Shown here: positions 18,232 to 27,477 of the stretch, piece by piece
How positions within the stretch are numbered: the first letter of the stretch is position 1
Layout of the letters: every line of letters starts with the position of its first letter
Source: Sulfitobacter sp. THAF37
Lineage (GTDB): Bacteria > Pseudomonadota > Alphaproteobacteria > Rhodobacterales > Rhodobacteraceae
Reading direction: 5' to 3'
DNA length: 64,000 nt
Assembly (NCBI RefSeq): GCF_009363555.1
Contig: NZ_CP045372.1
Coordinates: 434,001-498,000, forward strand
Notes under the pieces: generated by a model
What the model saw: only the letters and a program-made list of their open reading frames with translations
Database searches by the model: none
Told to the model about the DNA's origin: nothing
Made by a program: the position numbers and the translations under genes

Positions 18232-19428
18232 TTACAGAACCTCGAACAGGCCCGCAGCCCCCATGCCGCCGCCGACACACATGGTGCAGACGACGTATTT
18301 CGCGCCGCGGCGCTTGCCCTCGATCAGCGCGTGGCCGACCATGCGGGCGCCCGACATGCCGTAAGGGTGCCCGATCGAGATCGCGCCGCCGTTCACGTTC
18401 AGCAGCTCATCCGGGATGCCCAGCACGTCGCGGGACTGGATCACCTGCACCGCAAACGCCTCGTTCAGTTCCCACAGGCCGATGTCGTCCATCGTCAGCC
18501 CATGCGCCTTGAGCAGCGGCGGCACGGCATAGATCGGGCCGATGCCCATCTCGTCCGGTTCGCAGCCCGCGGCCATGACGCCGATGTAGCGGCCCAGCGG
18601 CTGCAGGCCCATCTGCTCGGCCTTCTTGGCCTCCATCACCACGGTCGCGGACGCGCCATCGGACAGCTGAGAGGCGTTCCCGGCGGTGATGTATTTGCCT
18701 TCCGCGATGTGGATGCCGTTCTTGTGCACCGGCTGAAGGCCCGCAAGGCTTTCCGCCGTGGTGCCCGGGCGGTTGCCCTCGTCCTTTTCCAGCGTCACCT
18801 CGTGTTCGGTGATTTCCTTGGTTTCCTTGTTCTGCACCATCATCTTGCTGGTCAGCGGCACGATTTCGTCGTCGAACTTGCCGGCTTCCTGCGCCTGGTG
18901 CGTCAGTTCCTGCGACCGGGCGGCATATTCGTCCTGCCGCTCGCGGCTCACGTTGTAGCGTTCGGCGACGGTTTCCGCCGTTTCCAGCATGGACATGTAG
19001 ATTTCCGGCTTGTGCTCCTTCAGCCATGGGTCGCGGCTGACGCGCATCTCCGGGGTCTGCACCATCGAGATGCTGTCCACCCCGCCGCCGACAACCACAT
19101 CCATGCCGTCCATCACAACCTGCTTGGCCGCCGTGGCAATCGCCATCATGCCGGAGGCACACTGCCGGTCCACCGACATGCCCGCTACCGTGACGGGCAG
19201 GCCCGCGCGGATCGCGGCCTGACGGGCGATGTTGCCTGCCTGATGGCCCTGCTGCAGGGCGGCACCAATGATGCAGTCCTGGATCTCGGCCGGGTCCACA
19301 CCGGCACGTTTCACCGCGTGTTCAATGGCATGCCCCGCCAGCGTCTGCGGCGTGGTGTTGTTGAACGCCCCGCGATAGGCCTTGCCGATCGGGGTGCGGG
19401 CTGTGGATACGATGACTGCGTCGCGCAT
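18232..19428 (-). CDS. Acetyl-CoA C-acyltransferase (thiolase)
   Basis: A 398-residue thiolase with the nucleophile Cys90 in RQCASGM, the [11 protein letters not shown] segment carrying the active-site His near 352, and the C-terminal [10 protein letters not shown] motif with Cys384. It cleaves 3-ketoacyl-CoA with CoA, or condenses acetyl-CoA. A ribosome site AGGAGATT precedes the start. It sits between the SDR pair and the nitronate monooxygenase in the reverse operon and would supply the final beta-oxidation step. Confidence 0.93.
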   Translation of the reverse strand: MRDAVIVSTARTPIGKAYRGAFNNTTPQTLAGHAIEHAVKRAGVDPAEIQDCIIGAALQQGHQAGNIARQAAIRAGLPVTVAGMSVDRQCASGMMAIATAAKQVVMDGMDVVVGGGVDSISMVQTPEMRVSRDPWLKEHKPEIYMSMLETAETVAERYNVSRERQDEYAARSQELTHQAQEAGKFDDEIVPLTSKMMVQNKETKEITEHEVTLEKDEGNRPGTTAESLAGLQPVHKNGIHIAEGKYITAGNASQLSDGASATVVMEAKKAEQMGLQPLGRYIGVMAAGCEPDEMGIGPIYAVPPLLKAHGLTMDDIGLWELNEAFAVQVIQSRDVLGIPDELLNVNGGAISIGHPYGMSGARMVGHALIEGKRRGAKYVVCTMCVGGGMGAAGLFEVL

Positions 19429-19443
19429 GGGTAATCTCCTATT

Positions 19444-20370
19444 TTACCAGTCGAGCTTCAGGCCACGGGCCTGCGCTGCATTGAGGGCGTATTTCTTGGT
19501 CTGGCCGAAGGCATCGCCCAGTTGTTCTTGGTCCTTGGGGTCGCGGATCTCGTCGAACCGCGCCGCCACCTGTTCGGGGGTGTTGTCGTCCCCCATCAGG
19601 GTGATGCCGCGGGTCTCGTAGACGCGGGTTTCGGCAAAACTGCCCGCACCGGCCCCGAGGATGACCTGGCTCGGTCCATCCTCGCTGACCAGATACAAAA
19701 GACCCGGCGTGATGGTCTCGGGGGCCAGCAGCTCCTGCGCCTCTGCGGGCAGCAGATCGGCGGTCATTCGGGTCGCGGCGGTGGGGGCCAGCGTGTTCAC
19801 GCGGATGTTGTCGCGCGCACCTTCCATGTGCAGCACGTTCATCAGCCCCATCATCGCCGCCTTGGCCGCGCCATAGTTGGACTGGCCGAAGTTGCCGTAT
19901 AGCCCCGAGGCGGAAGAGGTCAGCACGATGCGCCCGTATTTCTGTTCGCGCATGATCGGCCAGCAGGCATGGGCCACGTTGGCCGACCCGATCAGATGCA
20001 CGTCCACCACCTTGCGGAAGGCGGACATTTCCATCTTGGCGAATGTCTTGTCCAGCAGGATGCCCGCGTTGTTCACGCAGATGTCGATCCGGCCCCAGGC
20101 GTCCATCGCCTGCGCCACCATATCCTTGACCGCGGCTTCATCGGACACATCGGCGCCGTGGCTCATCGCCTCGCCGCCCATCGCCTCGATCTCGGCCACC
20201 ACGGCCTTTGCCGCCTCGGACGAGGTGCCTGTGCCGTCGCGCGCGACGCCCAGATCGTTCACCACGACCTTGGCCCCGCGCGCGGCAAGTCCCAGCGCAT
20301 GGGAGCGCCCCAGGCCCACGCCCGCCCCGGTGACAATCGCCACCCTGCCATCAAAACGGATATCGGCCAT
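19444..20370 (-). CDS. SDR family oxidoreductase, MFE-2-like 3-hydroxyacyl-CoA dehydrogenase type
   Basis: The 308-residue SDR has TGAGVGLG near residues 15-22 followed by VVVNDLGVARDG, the signature of the (3R)-hydroxyacyl-CoA dehydrogenase part of multifunctional enzyme 2. The catalytic YGAAK is near 166. Its extra C-terminal length fits that subgroup. It probably oxidises a 3-hydroxyacyl-CoA before the adjacent thiolase step. The start overlaps the upstream SDR stop by one base. Confidence 0.85.
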   Translation of the reverse strand: MADIRFDGRVAIVTGAGVGLGRSHALGLAARGAKVVVNDLGVARDGTGTSSEAAKAVVAEIEAMGGEAMSHGADVSDEAAVKDMVAQAMDAWGRIDICVNNAGILLDKTFAKMEMSAFRKVVDVHLIGSANVAHACWPIMREQKYGRIVLTSSASGLYGNFGQSNYGAAKAAMMGLMNVLHMEGARDNIRVNTLAPTAATRMTADLLPAEAQELLAPETITPGLLYLVSEDGPSQVILGAGAGSFAETRVYETRGITLMGDDNTPEQVAARFDEIRDPKDQEQLGDAFGQTKKYALNAAQARGLKLDW

Positions 20371-21191
20371 CAGTGCAGCGCCTGTTCAAAGATGTTGGGG
20401 CCGGACATGACGTTGATGCCGCCCGACACCGGGATCACCGCGCCGGTCACATAGGCGCCGCCCCGTCCGCAGAGGAACAGCATGCAGCCCGCGATATCCT
20501 CGTCCCGGCCCACGCGCTTCAGCGGCACGTCGTCGCCGACCCTGCTGCGCATGTCCTCGTCATGGGTGGCAAAGGCGGTCATGCGGCTGACGAAGGGTCC
20601 GGGGGCCAGCGCATTCACGGTGATCGCCTCACCGGCCAGTTCCTTGGCAAGGATCTTGCTCAGGTGAATCACGGCGGCCTTGGAGGCAGAGTAGCTGTAG
20701 GCGCCATCGCCCATCTCGCGCTCGCCCATGACGGAGCCGACGTTGACCACCCGCGCGGGGTCATCCACGCTGCCCGAGGCGCGCAGCATCGGCAGCAGCT
20801 TCTGCGTCAGGTCGAACAGCCCCGCCACATTGACGGTCATCACCTTGTTCCAGGCGTGGAACGGGAAGTCGCCCAGCGGCGCGCCCCAGGTGATGCCGGC
20901 GTTGTTCATCAGGATGTCCAGCCGGTCGGTGTACTGCTGCACCGCCGAGACCAGCGCATCGACGCCCTCTTCGGTGCCGACGTCACCGGCAAACCCGACG
21001 GCCTTGCCCGATGCGCCCATATCGTTCAGCTCTTTCGCGACCGCTTCGCAGGCGTCGCCCTTGCGGCTGGCCAAGAGCACCGTGGCCCCGGCGCGCACCA
21101 GCGCCTCTGCGGCCATGCGGCCGATGCCCGTGGCACCGCCCGTGACCAGGGCGACCTTGCCCTCAAGACCGAATAACGTGTTGATATCCAT
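20370..21191 (-). CDS. SDR family oxidoreductase (RhlG-like)
   Basis: A 273-residue SDR with TGGATGIG near residues 17-24, an SRKGD segment suggesting NADPH use, NNAG near 95 and the catalytic YSASK near 165. The longer middle region (LRASGSVDDPARVVNVGS) resembles RhlG-type ketoacyl reductases. It directly abuts the upstream acyl-CoA dehydrogenase gene with no spacer, so it is co-transcribed. Likely a reductase or dehydrogenase of the same acyl-CoA series. Confidence 0.82.
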   Translation of the reverse strand: MDINTLFGLEGKVALVTGGATGIGRMAAEALVRAGATVLLASRKGDACEAVAKELNDMGASGKAVGFAGDVGTEEGVDALVSAVQQYTDRLDILMNNAGITWGAPLGDFPFHAWNKVMTVNVAGLFDLTQKLLPMLRASGSVDDPARVVNVGSVMGEREMGDGAYSYSASKAAVIHLSKILAKELAGEAITVNALAPGPFVSRMTAFATHDEDMRSRVGDDVPLKRVGRDEDIAGCMLFLCGRGGAYVTGAVIPVSGGINVMSGPNIFEQALH

Positions 21192-22307
21192 TCAGAACCC
21201 CCTTGCCGCGGCGACCTGTTCGGCGTGATAGCTGTAATCGCCCAACCATTCCGCCCCGACGCGTGCGCGTTTCATGTAGAACCCCATATCATAGGCGTCG
21301 GTCATCCCAATGCCACCGTGCATCTGCACGCCTTCCTGCACCGCCAGCGTCGCGGTCTGGGTCGCGCGGGCCTTGGCCAGCGACACCGCCAGCGCGGCGC
21401 TGTCCGGGTCCGCGTCCATCATGCGGCCCGCGTTCAGGATGGCCGATGCCGTCACCTCGATCTCGCACCACAGATGCGCGGCGCGGTGCTGCAGCGCCTG
21501 AAAGCGGGCGATTTCGATGCCGAACTGCTTGCGCTCCTTGATGTAGCCCACTGTCATGTCAAAGGCCCCGGCGGCCAGCCCCGTCATCTCGGCGGCCAGC
21601 GCGCCCTGGCCTGCCATCAACGCCGGTTTCAGCACCGTCATCGCCTGATCGACCTGGCCCAGCACGTCTTCGCCCGTGGCCTCGACGTTGTCGAATGTGA
21701 TCCGCGCCGCATCGCGGGCGTCGATCATGTTGCTGCGGTCGCGGGTCACGCCCGCACGGTCCGCCGGAATGTCGAACAGGGTCAGCCCGTTGTCGGTCCG
21801 CGCCAGCACCAGCAGCCGGTCGGCCATGGCACCATCTACGACGAACTGCTTCTTCCCGTCGAGCCGGAAGCCGTTGCCGTCGGCGCGCGCGGTCATCTGT
21901 GCGGCTTCGGGGTCGAACTTGATCCCTTCGTCCACTGCCAGCGCATAGGTCGCTTCGCCCGCGGCGATGCGCGCCAGCGCCGCCTCGGCCCGCGCGTCCG
22001 CCACCTGCCGCAGCGCCGTCGCGGCGATCACGGCGGTCGAGATATAGGGGCTGACCGCCAGGGTCTTGCCCATCTCGCGCGCCAGGAGGTTCGCGGCGGC
22101 ATATCCCATGTCGGAGCCGCCCTGCGCCTCGGGCACCAGCACCCCGGCCCAGCCCATGTCGGCCATTTCCTTCCACAGCGCCGCGTCATGCGTTTCACCC
22201 GCATCCCGCATCCTGCGCAGCTTGGCGACCGGGGCGGCGCCATCCAGATACCCGCGCGCCATGTCGCTGAGCATGGTCTCTTCTTCGGTCAGTACAAGTT
22301 TTTCCAT
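21192..22307 (-). CDS. Acyl-CoA dehydrogenase family protein, probable non-catalytic partner subunit
   Basis: The 371-residue protein keeps the acyl-CoA dehydrogenase fold (ERKQFG near 256 and QMHGGIGMTDAYDMGFYMKRA near 325) but lacks the C-terminal EGT/EGGTSE loop that supplies the usual catalytic glutamate; it ends soon after with YHAEQVAAARGF. It is 4 bases downstream of a second dehydrogenase gene that does have the loop. Such pairs form alpha2-beta2 enzymes in steroid side-chain degradation. That pairing here is inference. Confidence 0.85.
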   Translation of the reverse strand: MEKLVLTEEETMLSDMARGYLDGAAPVAKLRRMRDAGETHDAALWKEMADMGWAGVLVPEAQGGSDMGYAAANLLAREMGKTLAVSPYISTAVIAATALRQVADARAEAALARIAAGEATYALAVDEGIKFDPEAAQMTARADGNGFRLDGKKQFVVDGAMADRLLVLARTDNGLTLFDIPADRAGVTRDRSNMIDARDAARITFDNVEATGEDVLGQVDQAMTVLKPALMAGQGALAAEMTGLAAGAFDMTVGYIKERKQFGIEIARFQALQHRAAHLWCEIEVTASAILNAGRMMDADPDSAALAVSLAKARATQTATLAVQEGVQMHGGIGMTDAYDMGFYMKRARVGAEWLGDYSYHAEQVAAARGF

Positions 22308-22311
22308 GATC

Positions 22312-23484
22312 CTACCCCGGCAATCCCAGAACGCGGCGCGACACGATCGACAGCATCACCTCGCTGGTGCCGCCCTCGATCGAGTTCGCCTTGGTGCGCA
22401 GCCAGTCGCCCGCGCGGTTGCCCAGCGGGCCGTCCCATTCCAGCGCATCCGACCCGCCGGCGGTCATCATCAGCTCGTGCCGCCGCTTGTTCAGTTCGGT
22501 GCCCATGTATTTCAGCATGGCAGAGGCATCGCCCGCACCCTGCCCGGCCTCTGCCTGATCCTTGTAGCGTTCCAGCGTCAGGCCGATGGCCAGCGAATCG
22601 ACCTCGCAGCGCATGGCGTCGGCGCGCAGGGTCGCATCCGTCAGACCCTCCATCGTGTCCTTGATCACCGCGCCCAGCGCGCGACCGCCGCCCGACAGAC
22701 CCGCCCCGCCGCCGGAAATCATCTCGCGCTCGTGGGTCAGCAGGTATTTCGCCACGTCCCAGCCGCGATTCTCTTCGCCCACGATCTGGTCCTTGGGCAC
22801 CTTCACATCGGTAAAGAACGTCTCGCAGAAGGGGGAAATGCCGCTGATCATCTTGATCGGGCGGGTCTCGACGCCGGGGTCTTCCATGTCGATCAGCAGG
22901 AATGAGATGCCCTTGTGCTTGGGCGCCTCGCGGTCGGTGCGCACCAGCGCGAAGATCCAGTCGGCCTTGTCCGCGTAGGAGGTCCAGATCTTCTGGCCGT
23001 TGACCAGCCAGTGATCGCCCTTGTCCTCACCCTTGGTCTGCACATTGGCCAGATCCGACCCGGCACCGGGTTCGGAATAGCCCTGACACCAGCGCACCTC
23101 GCCGCGGGCGATGGGGGGCAGATAATGCAGCTTCTGTTCATGGCTGCCAAAGTGCAGCAGCGCGGGGCCCAGCATCCAGATGCCGAAACTCTGCAGCGGC
23201 TTGCGTGCATTGATGCGGCCCATCTCCTGATGGAAGATCTTTTCCTGCGCGCGGTTCAGTCCTGCCCCGCCGTAGTCCTTTGGCCAGGTCGGCACCGTGT
23301 AGCCCTTGGCCGCGCAGCGGTCGAGCCACTGCTTCTGGGCCTGGGACGTGAACTGCCAGTTCTTGCCGCCCCAGCAGATTCCCTCTTCGGTCATTTTCCC
23401 GTCGCGCATCTCTTGCGGACAGTTTTCCTCAAGCCACGCGCGCAGTTCCTCGCGGAACGCATCGGGCGTCGATTCGGCGGTCAT
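22312..23484 (-). CDS. Acyl-CoA dehydrogenase
   Basis: The 390-residue enzyme has the FAD/substrate segment YSEPGAGSDLA near 128 and a C-terminal SIEGGTSEVM motif near 370 containing the candidate catalytic glutamate. The GGGAGGAG ribosome site precedes the start at 23484. It is the first gene of the long reverse operon and probably pairs with the following dehydrogenase-like protein. The substrate is unknown; partner pairs of this kind often handle bulky ring-linked acyl chains. Confidence 0.9.
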   Translation of the reverse strand: MTAESTPDAFREELRAWLEENCPQEMRDGKMTEEGICWGGKNWQFTSQAQKQWLDRCAAKGYTVPTWPKDYGGAGLNRAQEKIFHQEMGRINARKPLQSFGIWMLGPALLHFGSHEQKLHYLPPIARGEVRWCQGYSEPGAGSDLANVQTKGEDKGDHWLVNGQKIWTSYADKADWIFALVRTDREAPKHKGISFLLIDMEDPGVETRPIKMISGISPFCETFFTDVKVPKDQIVGEENRGWDVAKYLLTHEREMISGGGAGLSGGGRALGAVIKDTMEGLTDATLRADAMRCEVDSLAIGLTLERYKDQAEAGQGAGDASAMLKYMGTELNKRRHELMMTAGGSDALEWDGPLGNRAGDWLRTKANSIEGGTSEVMLSIVSRRVLGLPG

Positions 23485-23563
23485 ATCGGTCTCCTCCCTA
23501 TGGAACGCTGCGTCACTCCCTGCCGCACCATTCCGCAGAGCAGAATGCCCTTTCGAAATTGGA

Positions 23564-23593
23564 TTGACAAGAAGAGACGCTGCGTCCCCTACT
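23564..23593 (+). promoter_or_regulatory. Probable promoter of the forward quinone-oxidoreductase-like gene
   Basis: A perfect TTGACA (23564-23569) and an 18-base spacer lead to CCTACT (23588-23593), a weak -10. It lies 31 bases upstream of the start codon at 23625, in the 140-bp divergent gap with the acyl-CoA dehydrogenase operon. Confidence 0.45.
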
Positions 23594-23624
23594 GTGGCGA
23601 GATCGAATTCGGGAGGAAATCAAG

Positions 23625-24620
23625 ATGAAAGCGATGCTGAGCGAGGCTCCGGGCGGGCCGGAAACACTGGTGCTGAAAGAAACCGATATGCCCGAACCCG
23701 GCAAGGGTCAGGTGCGTCTGCGGGTGCATGCCGCCGGTCTGAACTTTCCCGATACGCTGATCATCCGCGACATGTACCAGATGAAGCCGCCCCGGCCTTT
23801 TGCCCCCGGCGGCGAAGTCGCGGGCGAAATCGACGCGGTGGGTGAAGGCGTCAGCGGATTGGCCAAGGGCGACCGCGTGCTGGCGATGACCGGCTTTGGC
23901 GGCTTTGCCACGCATATCGTGGCGGACGCGGCCAAGGTCATCAAGATCCCGGATGCCATGCCCTATGACGAGGCGTCCTGCCTGGTGCTGACCTACGGCA
24001 CCTCGCATCATGCGCTCAAGGACCGCGCGGCGATCCAGCCGGGGGAGACCCTGCTGATTCTCGGGGCGGCTGGCGGTGTCGGCGCCGCGGCGATCGAGCT
24101 GGGCAAGGCGGCGGGTGCGCGGGTGATCGCCGCCGTGTCGTCCGAGGAAAAGGCGCAGTTCTGCCGCGACCTCGGGGCGGACGAGACCCTGATCTATCCG
24201 CGCGAGCTGGACCGCGACGCGCAAAAGGAATTCTCCGGTCAGATCAAGAAACTGGCGGGCGGTGACGGGGTCGATGTGGTTTATGACGCGGTGGGCGGCA
24301 ACTATGCCGAACCTGCCGTGCGGGCGCTGGCCTGGAAGGGGCGGTTCCTGGTCGTGGGGTTCCCGGCGGGCATCCCGAAGCTGCCGCTGAACCTGACCTT
24401 GCTCAAGGGCTGCCAGGTGGTCGGCGTGTTCTGGGGCGCGCACACGGCGCGTGAGCCGCAAGCCCATGCCGAGAACATGCAGGACCTGTTCCGCATGTAC
24501 GCCGAAGGCAGGATCAAGCCGCGCATCTCGGCCCGGTTCCCCCTGGAAAGGGCGTCGGAGGCGCTGGAAATGATGGAAGACCGCAAGGTTCTCGGCAAGG
24601 TCGTGGTGACGGTGGCGTGA
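23625..24620 (+). CDS. NADPH:quinone oxidoreductase family protein (zinc-free MDR)
   Basis: A 331-residue medium-chain reductase. The N-terminal GroES-like domain lacks the zinc-ligand cysteines of alcohol dehydrogenases, and the nucleotide-binding motif GAAGGVGAAAIELGKAAGA is near residue 146. Such proteins reduce quinones or enoyl-thioesters with NADPH. It is divergent from the two acyl-CoA dehydrogenases and preceded by AGGAAAT. An enoyl-CoA reductase role in the same pathway is possible. Confidence 0.85.
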   Translation: MKAMLSEAPGGPETLVLKETDMPEPGKGQVRLRVHAAGLNFPDTLIIRDMYQMKPPRPFAPGGEVAGEIDAVGEGVSGLAKGDRVLAMTGFGGFATHIVADAAKVIKIPDAMPYDEASCLVLTYGTSHHALKDRAAIQPGETLLILGAAGGVGAAAIELGKAAGARVIAAVSSEEKAQFCRDLGADETLIYPRELDRDAQKEFSGQIKKLAGGDGVDVVYDAVGGNYAEPAVRALAWKGRFLVVGFPAGIPKLPLNLTLLKGCQVVGVFWGAHTAREPQAHAENMQDLFRMYAEGRIKPRISARFPLERASEALEMMEDRKVLGKVVVTVA

Positions 24621-24624
24621 AAGC

Positions 24625-24660
24625 GGCCGGGCGGGCGTGATCGCCCCCCGGGCATTTTTT
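24625..24660 (+). terminator. Probable intrinsic terminator after the MDR gene
   Basis: An imperfect GC-rich hairpin (GGGCG-TGAT-CGCCC core) is followed by six Ts at 24655-24660. It lies in the 53-bp convergent gap with the next reverse gene. Confidence 0.7.
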
Positions 24661-24673
24661 CACTCAGACCCCT

Positions 24674-25327
24674 TCAGAGATGCGACACATCGTTGAACCC
24701 CCGCAGGATCATCTGGTCCCCCCGCACCACGAGGCGGCTGATCGATCCGTTGTCGGCCCCGGTGAACCCGAAGGGCCGGGAGCCGGTGGCGATGGCCAGC
24801 GCCGCGCCGATCACGCCGCCGTGCACCACGACCGCCACCAGTTCGTCAGGATGCGCCGCCGCAATCCGCGTCAGACCGCGCCGCACGCGGTCAAAGAAGG
24901 CATCGCGCGGCTCGGCGCCCGGAATCTCGCCCCAGTCCTGCGTTTCGCGCATGCGCTGGATGATCGGATCGTTCTCGGCGGCGCGGAACCGGTATTCGCC
25001 GCCGTCCCAATCGCCCAGGTGCACCTCGCGCAGGTCGGGCTCGACCCTTGGCGTCAGTCCCAGCGCCCCGGCAAGAGGGGCCGCGGTCTGATGGGTGCGC
25101 TGCATGGTGGTCACGTAGATCGCGCCGATGGGCGCGTCCTTCAACCGCGCCGCCACCGCGCGGGCCTGCGCCTCGCCCTCGGGGCGCAGCGCCGGATCGC
25201 CCTGCCCGTCCACCATCGGGAAATTCTGTCCGCGCACTGCCGCCTGCGTCTCGCCGTGCCGGATCAGCAGCAGGTCCGCCGCGCCTTGCGGGGGCCGGAA
25301 CCGGTGCTGTCGCGCCTCGTTGCTCAT
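24674..25327 (-). CDS. Histidine phosphatase family protein (phosphoglycerate mutase-like)
   Basis: The 217-residue protein has the canonical RHGET motif near residue 23 and a VVVHGGVIGA segment near 167 with the second catalytic His. Unlike the paralogue at 16479, both histidine motifs are intact. It is a single reverse gene between two forward MDR genes. Likely a phosphatase of a small metabolite; adenosylcobalamin/alpha-ribazole phosphatase-like activity is another option. Confidence 0.82.
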   Translation of the reverse strand: MSNEARQHRFRPPQGAADLLLIRHGETQAAVRGQNFPMVDGQGDPALRPEGEAQARAVAARLKDAPIGAIYVTTMQRTHQTAAPLAGALGLTPRVEPDLREVHLGDWDGGEYRFRAAENDPIIQRMRETQDWGEIPGAEPRDAFFDRVRRGLTRIAAAHPDELVAVVVHGGVIGAALAIATGSRPFGFTGADNGSISRLVVRGDQMILRGFNDVSHL

Positions 25328-25367
25328 GAACCTCTCCTTTTCAATTCAACCCAATAGGACATATCCC

Positions 25368-26372
25368 ATGACAAACCGCCAGATCGTGATCGCGGAATTG
25401 CCCGAAGACGCCCTGCGCCCCGAGCATTTCAGGCTGACCGAAACCGACGTGCCGGATCCCGGCGCGGGAGAGGTTCAGCTGCGGGTGATCCTGATGTCCA
25501 TTGATGCCGCGAACCGATCCTGGATGCGGGGCGCGACCTATCGCGCCGCCGTGAAGACGGGCGATGCCATGCCGACCTATGCCATCTGCGAGGTCACGAA
25601 GTCGAACAGCGACCGGCTGGCCGTGGGTGACATCGTCGCGGCAGAGGCAACCTGGTCGGACTACATCACCCTGCCCGCCCACAAGGCGCAGAAACTGCCC
25701 AAGGTGCCGCAGCTGTCGCACCTGATGTCGGTCTACGGGATCGCGGGAAAGACGGCGTATCACGGGCTGATCTCCATCGGGCGGCCGATGGCCGGCGAAA
25801 CCGTGATCGTCTCGGCCGCCGCCGGATCGGTGGGCGGCTACGTGGGCCAGATCGCCCGGGCGCTCGGGTGCCGGGTGGTGGGGATTGCCGGTGGCGCCGA
25901 GAAATGCCGCTGGGTGCAGGAGGAACTGGGCTTTGACGCTTGCGTGGACTACCGCGCGGGCGGCCTGTCGCGCGCCCTGGCCGAGGCCTGCCCGGACGGG
26001 GCGGACGTCTACTTTGACAATGTGGGCGGCAAGGTGCTGGAATCGGCGCTGAACGTGATGAACGAACGCGGGCGCGTGGTCTGCTGCGGCGCGGTCAGCC
26101 AATACGACACCGATGCGCCCGCCGGACCGCGCAACCTGCCCGGGGCGATCGTGGTCAAGCGGCTGAGGATGGAGGGTTTCATCGTGATGGATTTCGCCCG
26201 CGACGACGACAAGTGCCTGCGCGCGATGCGACACTGGGTGGAGCGCGGACAGATCAAGGTGACAGAGGATATCGTCGAGGGGCTGGAGAACGCCCCGCAG
26301 GCATTGATCGGCCTGCTGGCCGGCGAAAACAAGGGCAAGCGCATGGTGCGTGTTGCCGCCGACCCGAACTGA
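25368..26372 (+). CDS. NADP-dependent oxidoreductase (leukotriene B4 dehydrogenase-like MDR)
   Basis: A 334-residue MDR reductase of the LTB4DH/curcumin-reductase type. It has the early LRVILMSIDAANRSWM segment and the coenzyme motif SAAAGSVGGYVGQIARALG near residue 150. YFDNVGG near 225 is the family signature. The ATG at 25368 with an upstream AGGA is chosen; the frame extends further upstream without a suitable start. These enzymes reduce the double bond of alpha,beta-unsaturated ketones or acyl groups. A MaoC hydratase follows 11 bases later. Confidence 0.85.
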   Translation: MTNRQIVIAELPEDALRPEHFRLTETDVPDPGAGEVQLRVILMSIDAANRSWMRGATYRAAVKTGDAMPTYAICEVTKSNSDRLAVGDIVAAEATWSDYITLPAHKAQKLPKVPQLSHLMSVYGIAGKTAYHGLISIGRPMAGETVIVSAAAGSVGGYVGQIARALGCRVVGIAGGAEKCRWVQEELGFDACVDYRAGGLSRALAEACPDGADVYFDNVGGKVLESALNVMNERGRVVCCGAVSQYDTDAPAGPRNLPGAIVVKRLRMEGFIVMDFARDDDKCLRAMRHWVERGQIKVTEDIVEGLENAPQALIGLLAGENKGKRMVRVAADPN

Positions 26373-26383
26373 AGGAGCAGGAT

Positions 26384-26854
26384 ATGTCCGCCATGCAAAA
26401 GGCCCTGGAGGCCAGCGAGAAACTGATCGGTACCGAGGTGGGGGTGTCGAACTGGATCACGGTGGATCAGGCCATGATCGACCAGTTCGCCGAGACCACC
26501 CAGGACACCCAGTGGATCCATGTGGACCCCGAGCGGGCAGCGGCGGAATCGCCCTTTGGCGGGACCATCGCGCATGGGTTCCTGACGCTGTCGCTGGCCA
26601 GCCGGTTCGCCTACGACTGTTTTTCGATGTTGCCGGGGCAGGTCATGGGCGTGAACTACGGCATGAACAAGCTGCGGTTTCTCAAACCGGTGCGGGCCGG
26701 GGCGCGCCTGCGGGGGCGGTTTACACTGCAGGCGGTCCGCCCGCGCGGCACGGAAAAGATGATGCGCGAGAACCTGTTGACCATCGAGATCGAGGGCGAG
26801 GAAACGCCCGCGCTGATCGCCGAATGGCTCGGGCTGGCCGTCTTCGAGGATTGA
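26384..26854 (+). CDS. MaoC family dehydratase
   Basis: A 156-residue single hotdog domain with the (R)-hydratase pattern: D-x4-H as DTQWIHVDPERA near residue 41-50, then FGGTIAHGFLTLSL near 58. It hydrates trans-2-enoyl-CoA to (R)-3-hydroxyacyl-CoA or dehydrates in the reverse sense. The stereochemistry would match the MFE-2-like SDR at 19444. GAAGGAG precedes the start, 11 bases after the MDR gene. Confidence 0.88.
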   Translation: MSAMQKALEASEKLIGTEVGVSNWITVDQAMIDQFAETTQDTQWIHVDPERAAAESPFGGTIAHGFLTLSLASRFAYDCFSMLPGQVMGVNYGMNKLRFLKPVRAGARLRGRFTLQAVRPRGTEKMMRENLLTIEIEGEETPALIAEWLGLAVFED

Positions 26855-26961
26855 TCCGGGCGGGGGCGACGGCGCCAGTGGCCTGACGTCCCCCGCCCGC
26901 TTTGGCGTCTGCAGCACCGCATGGCGGTTGACCCGGCCTGCCCACGCGACGGCAAAGCAAA

Positions 26962-27366
26962 CCTGTCATTTTTGATATGTCTTGGATGACATGTCAAAAA
27001 TGACATGTCTTCGCTGGTGCCGGTTCGAGGGATGGCGAAGTGGGACAGGATCGTGGCCTGAGGCCTTCTCTGGATACCGGTTTTTTCCATAACTTGTCGG
27101 CACTGGCCTTGGAGAAAGCTGGAGGGCGCGTCTGAACGAGCCGCCAGGGACCTCCAAGCAGACATGTCAAACATGACATGTCTTCTCAGGTGCTCGCCCG
27201 CGCATGGCGAAGGAGTGCAGGAAACATCCCACACGGCATTGGTCAGGTTGCGGATTTCTTTCCACTGCCCGCTTGCGCCCCAGGCCCGCGTCCAAAGGAA
27301 CCTTTCCATCGGGCGCTGCACAGCGCGGGTCCGCCAATGAAGACATGTCAAATATGACATGTCTTC
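26962..27366. repeat. Array of three near-identical palindromes in diverged ~175-bp units
   Basis: The 620 bp between the MaoC and alcohol dehydrogenase genes hold no supported gene. Three copies of GACATGTCA-N4-TGACATGTC occur at 26988-27009, 27161-27182 and 27342-27363. Loops are AAAA, AACA and AATA, and arms are 9, 10 and 12 bp (the third runs 27339-27366). Each is followed by TTC. A degenerate fourth copy on the other strand lies at 26962-26981. Sequence flanking the copies is also shared: a GGTGC...ATGGCGAAG...CAGGA pattern follows copies 1 and 2. This indicates diverged tandem units of 173 and 181 bp. Confidence 0.85.
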
Positions 27367-27477
27367 GGCGCAGTGTCTGACAACCTTTGGCAGACTGGCC
27401 GGGACCGCCCGTCCAAACCTGTGCGCCCTGCCCTGAGCGGCCTTGACGCCAGACCGTATCGGCGCGGTCGTGCCGCG

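Noticed and set aside
26656..27360. A 234-codon reverse frame running through the palindrome array into the MaoC gene
   Set aside because: Its repeated peptide bits come from the DNA palindromes, and it overlaps a real gene. No domain or start site supports it.
26962..27366. Palindrome array considered as a CRISPR
   Set aside because: Only three copies, spacing about 175 bp rather than 30-40, related sequence between copies and no cas gene.
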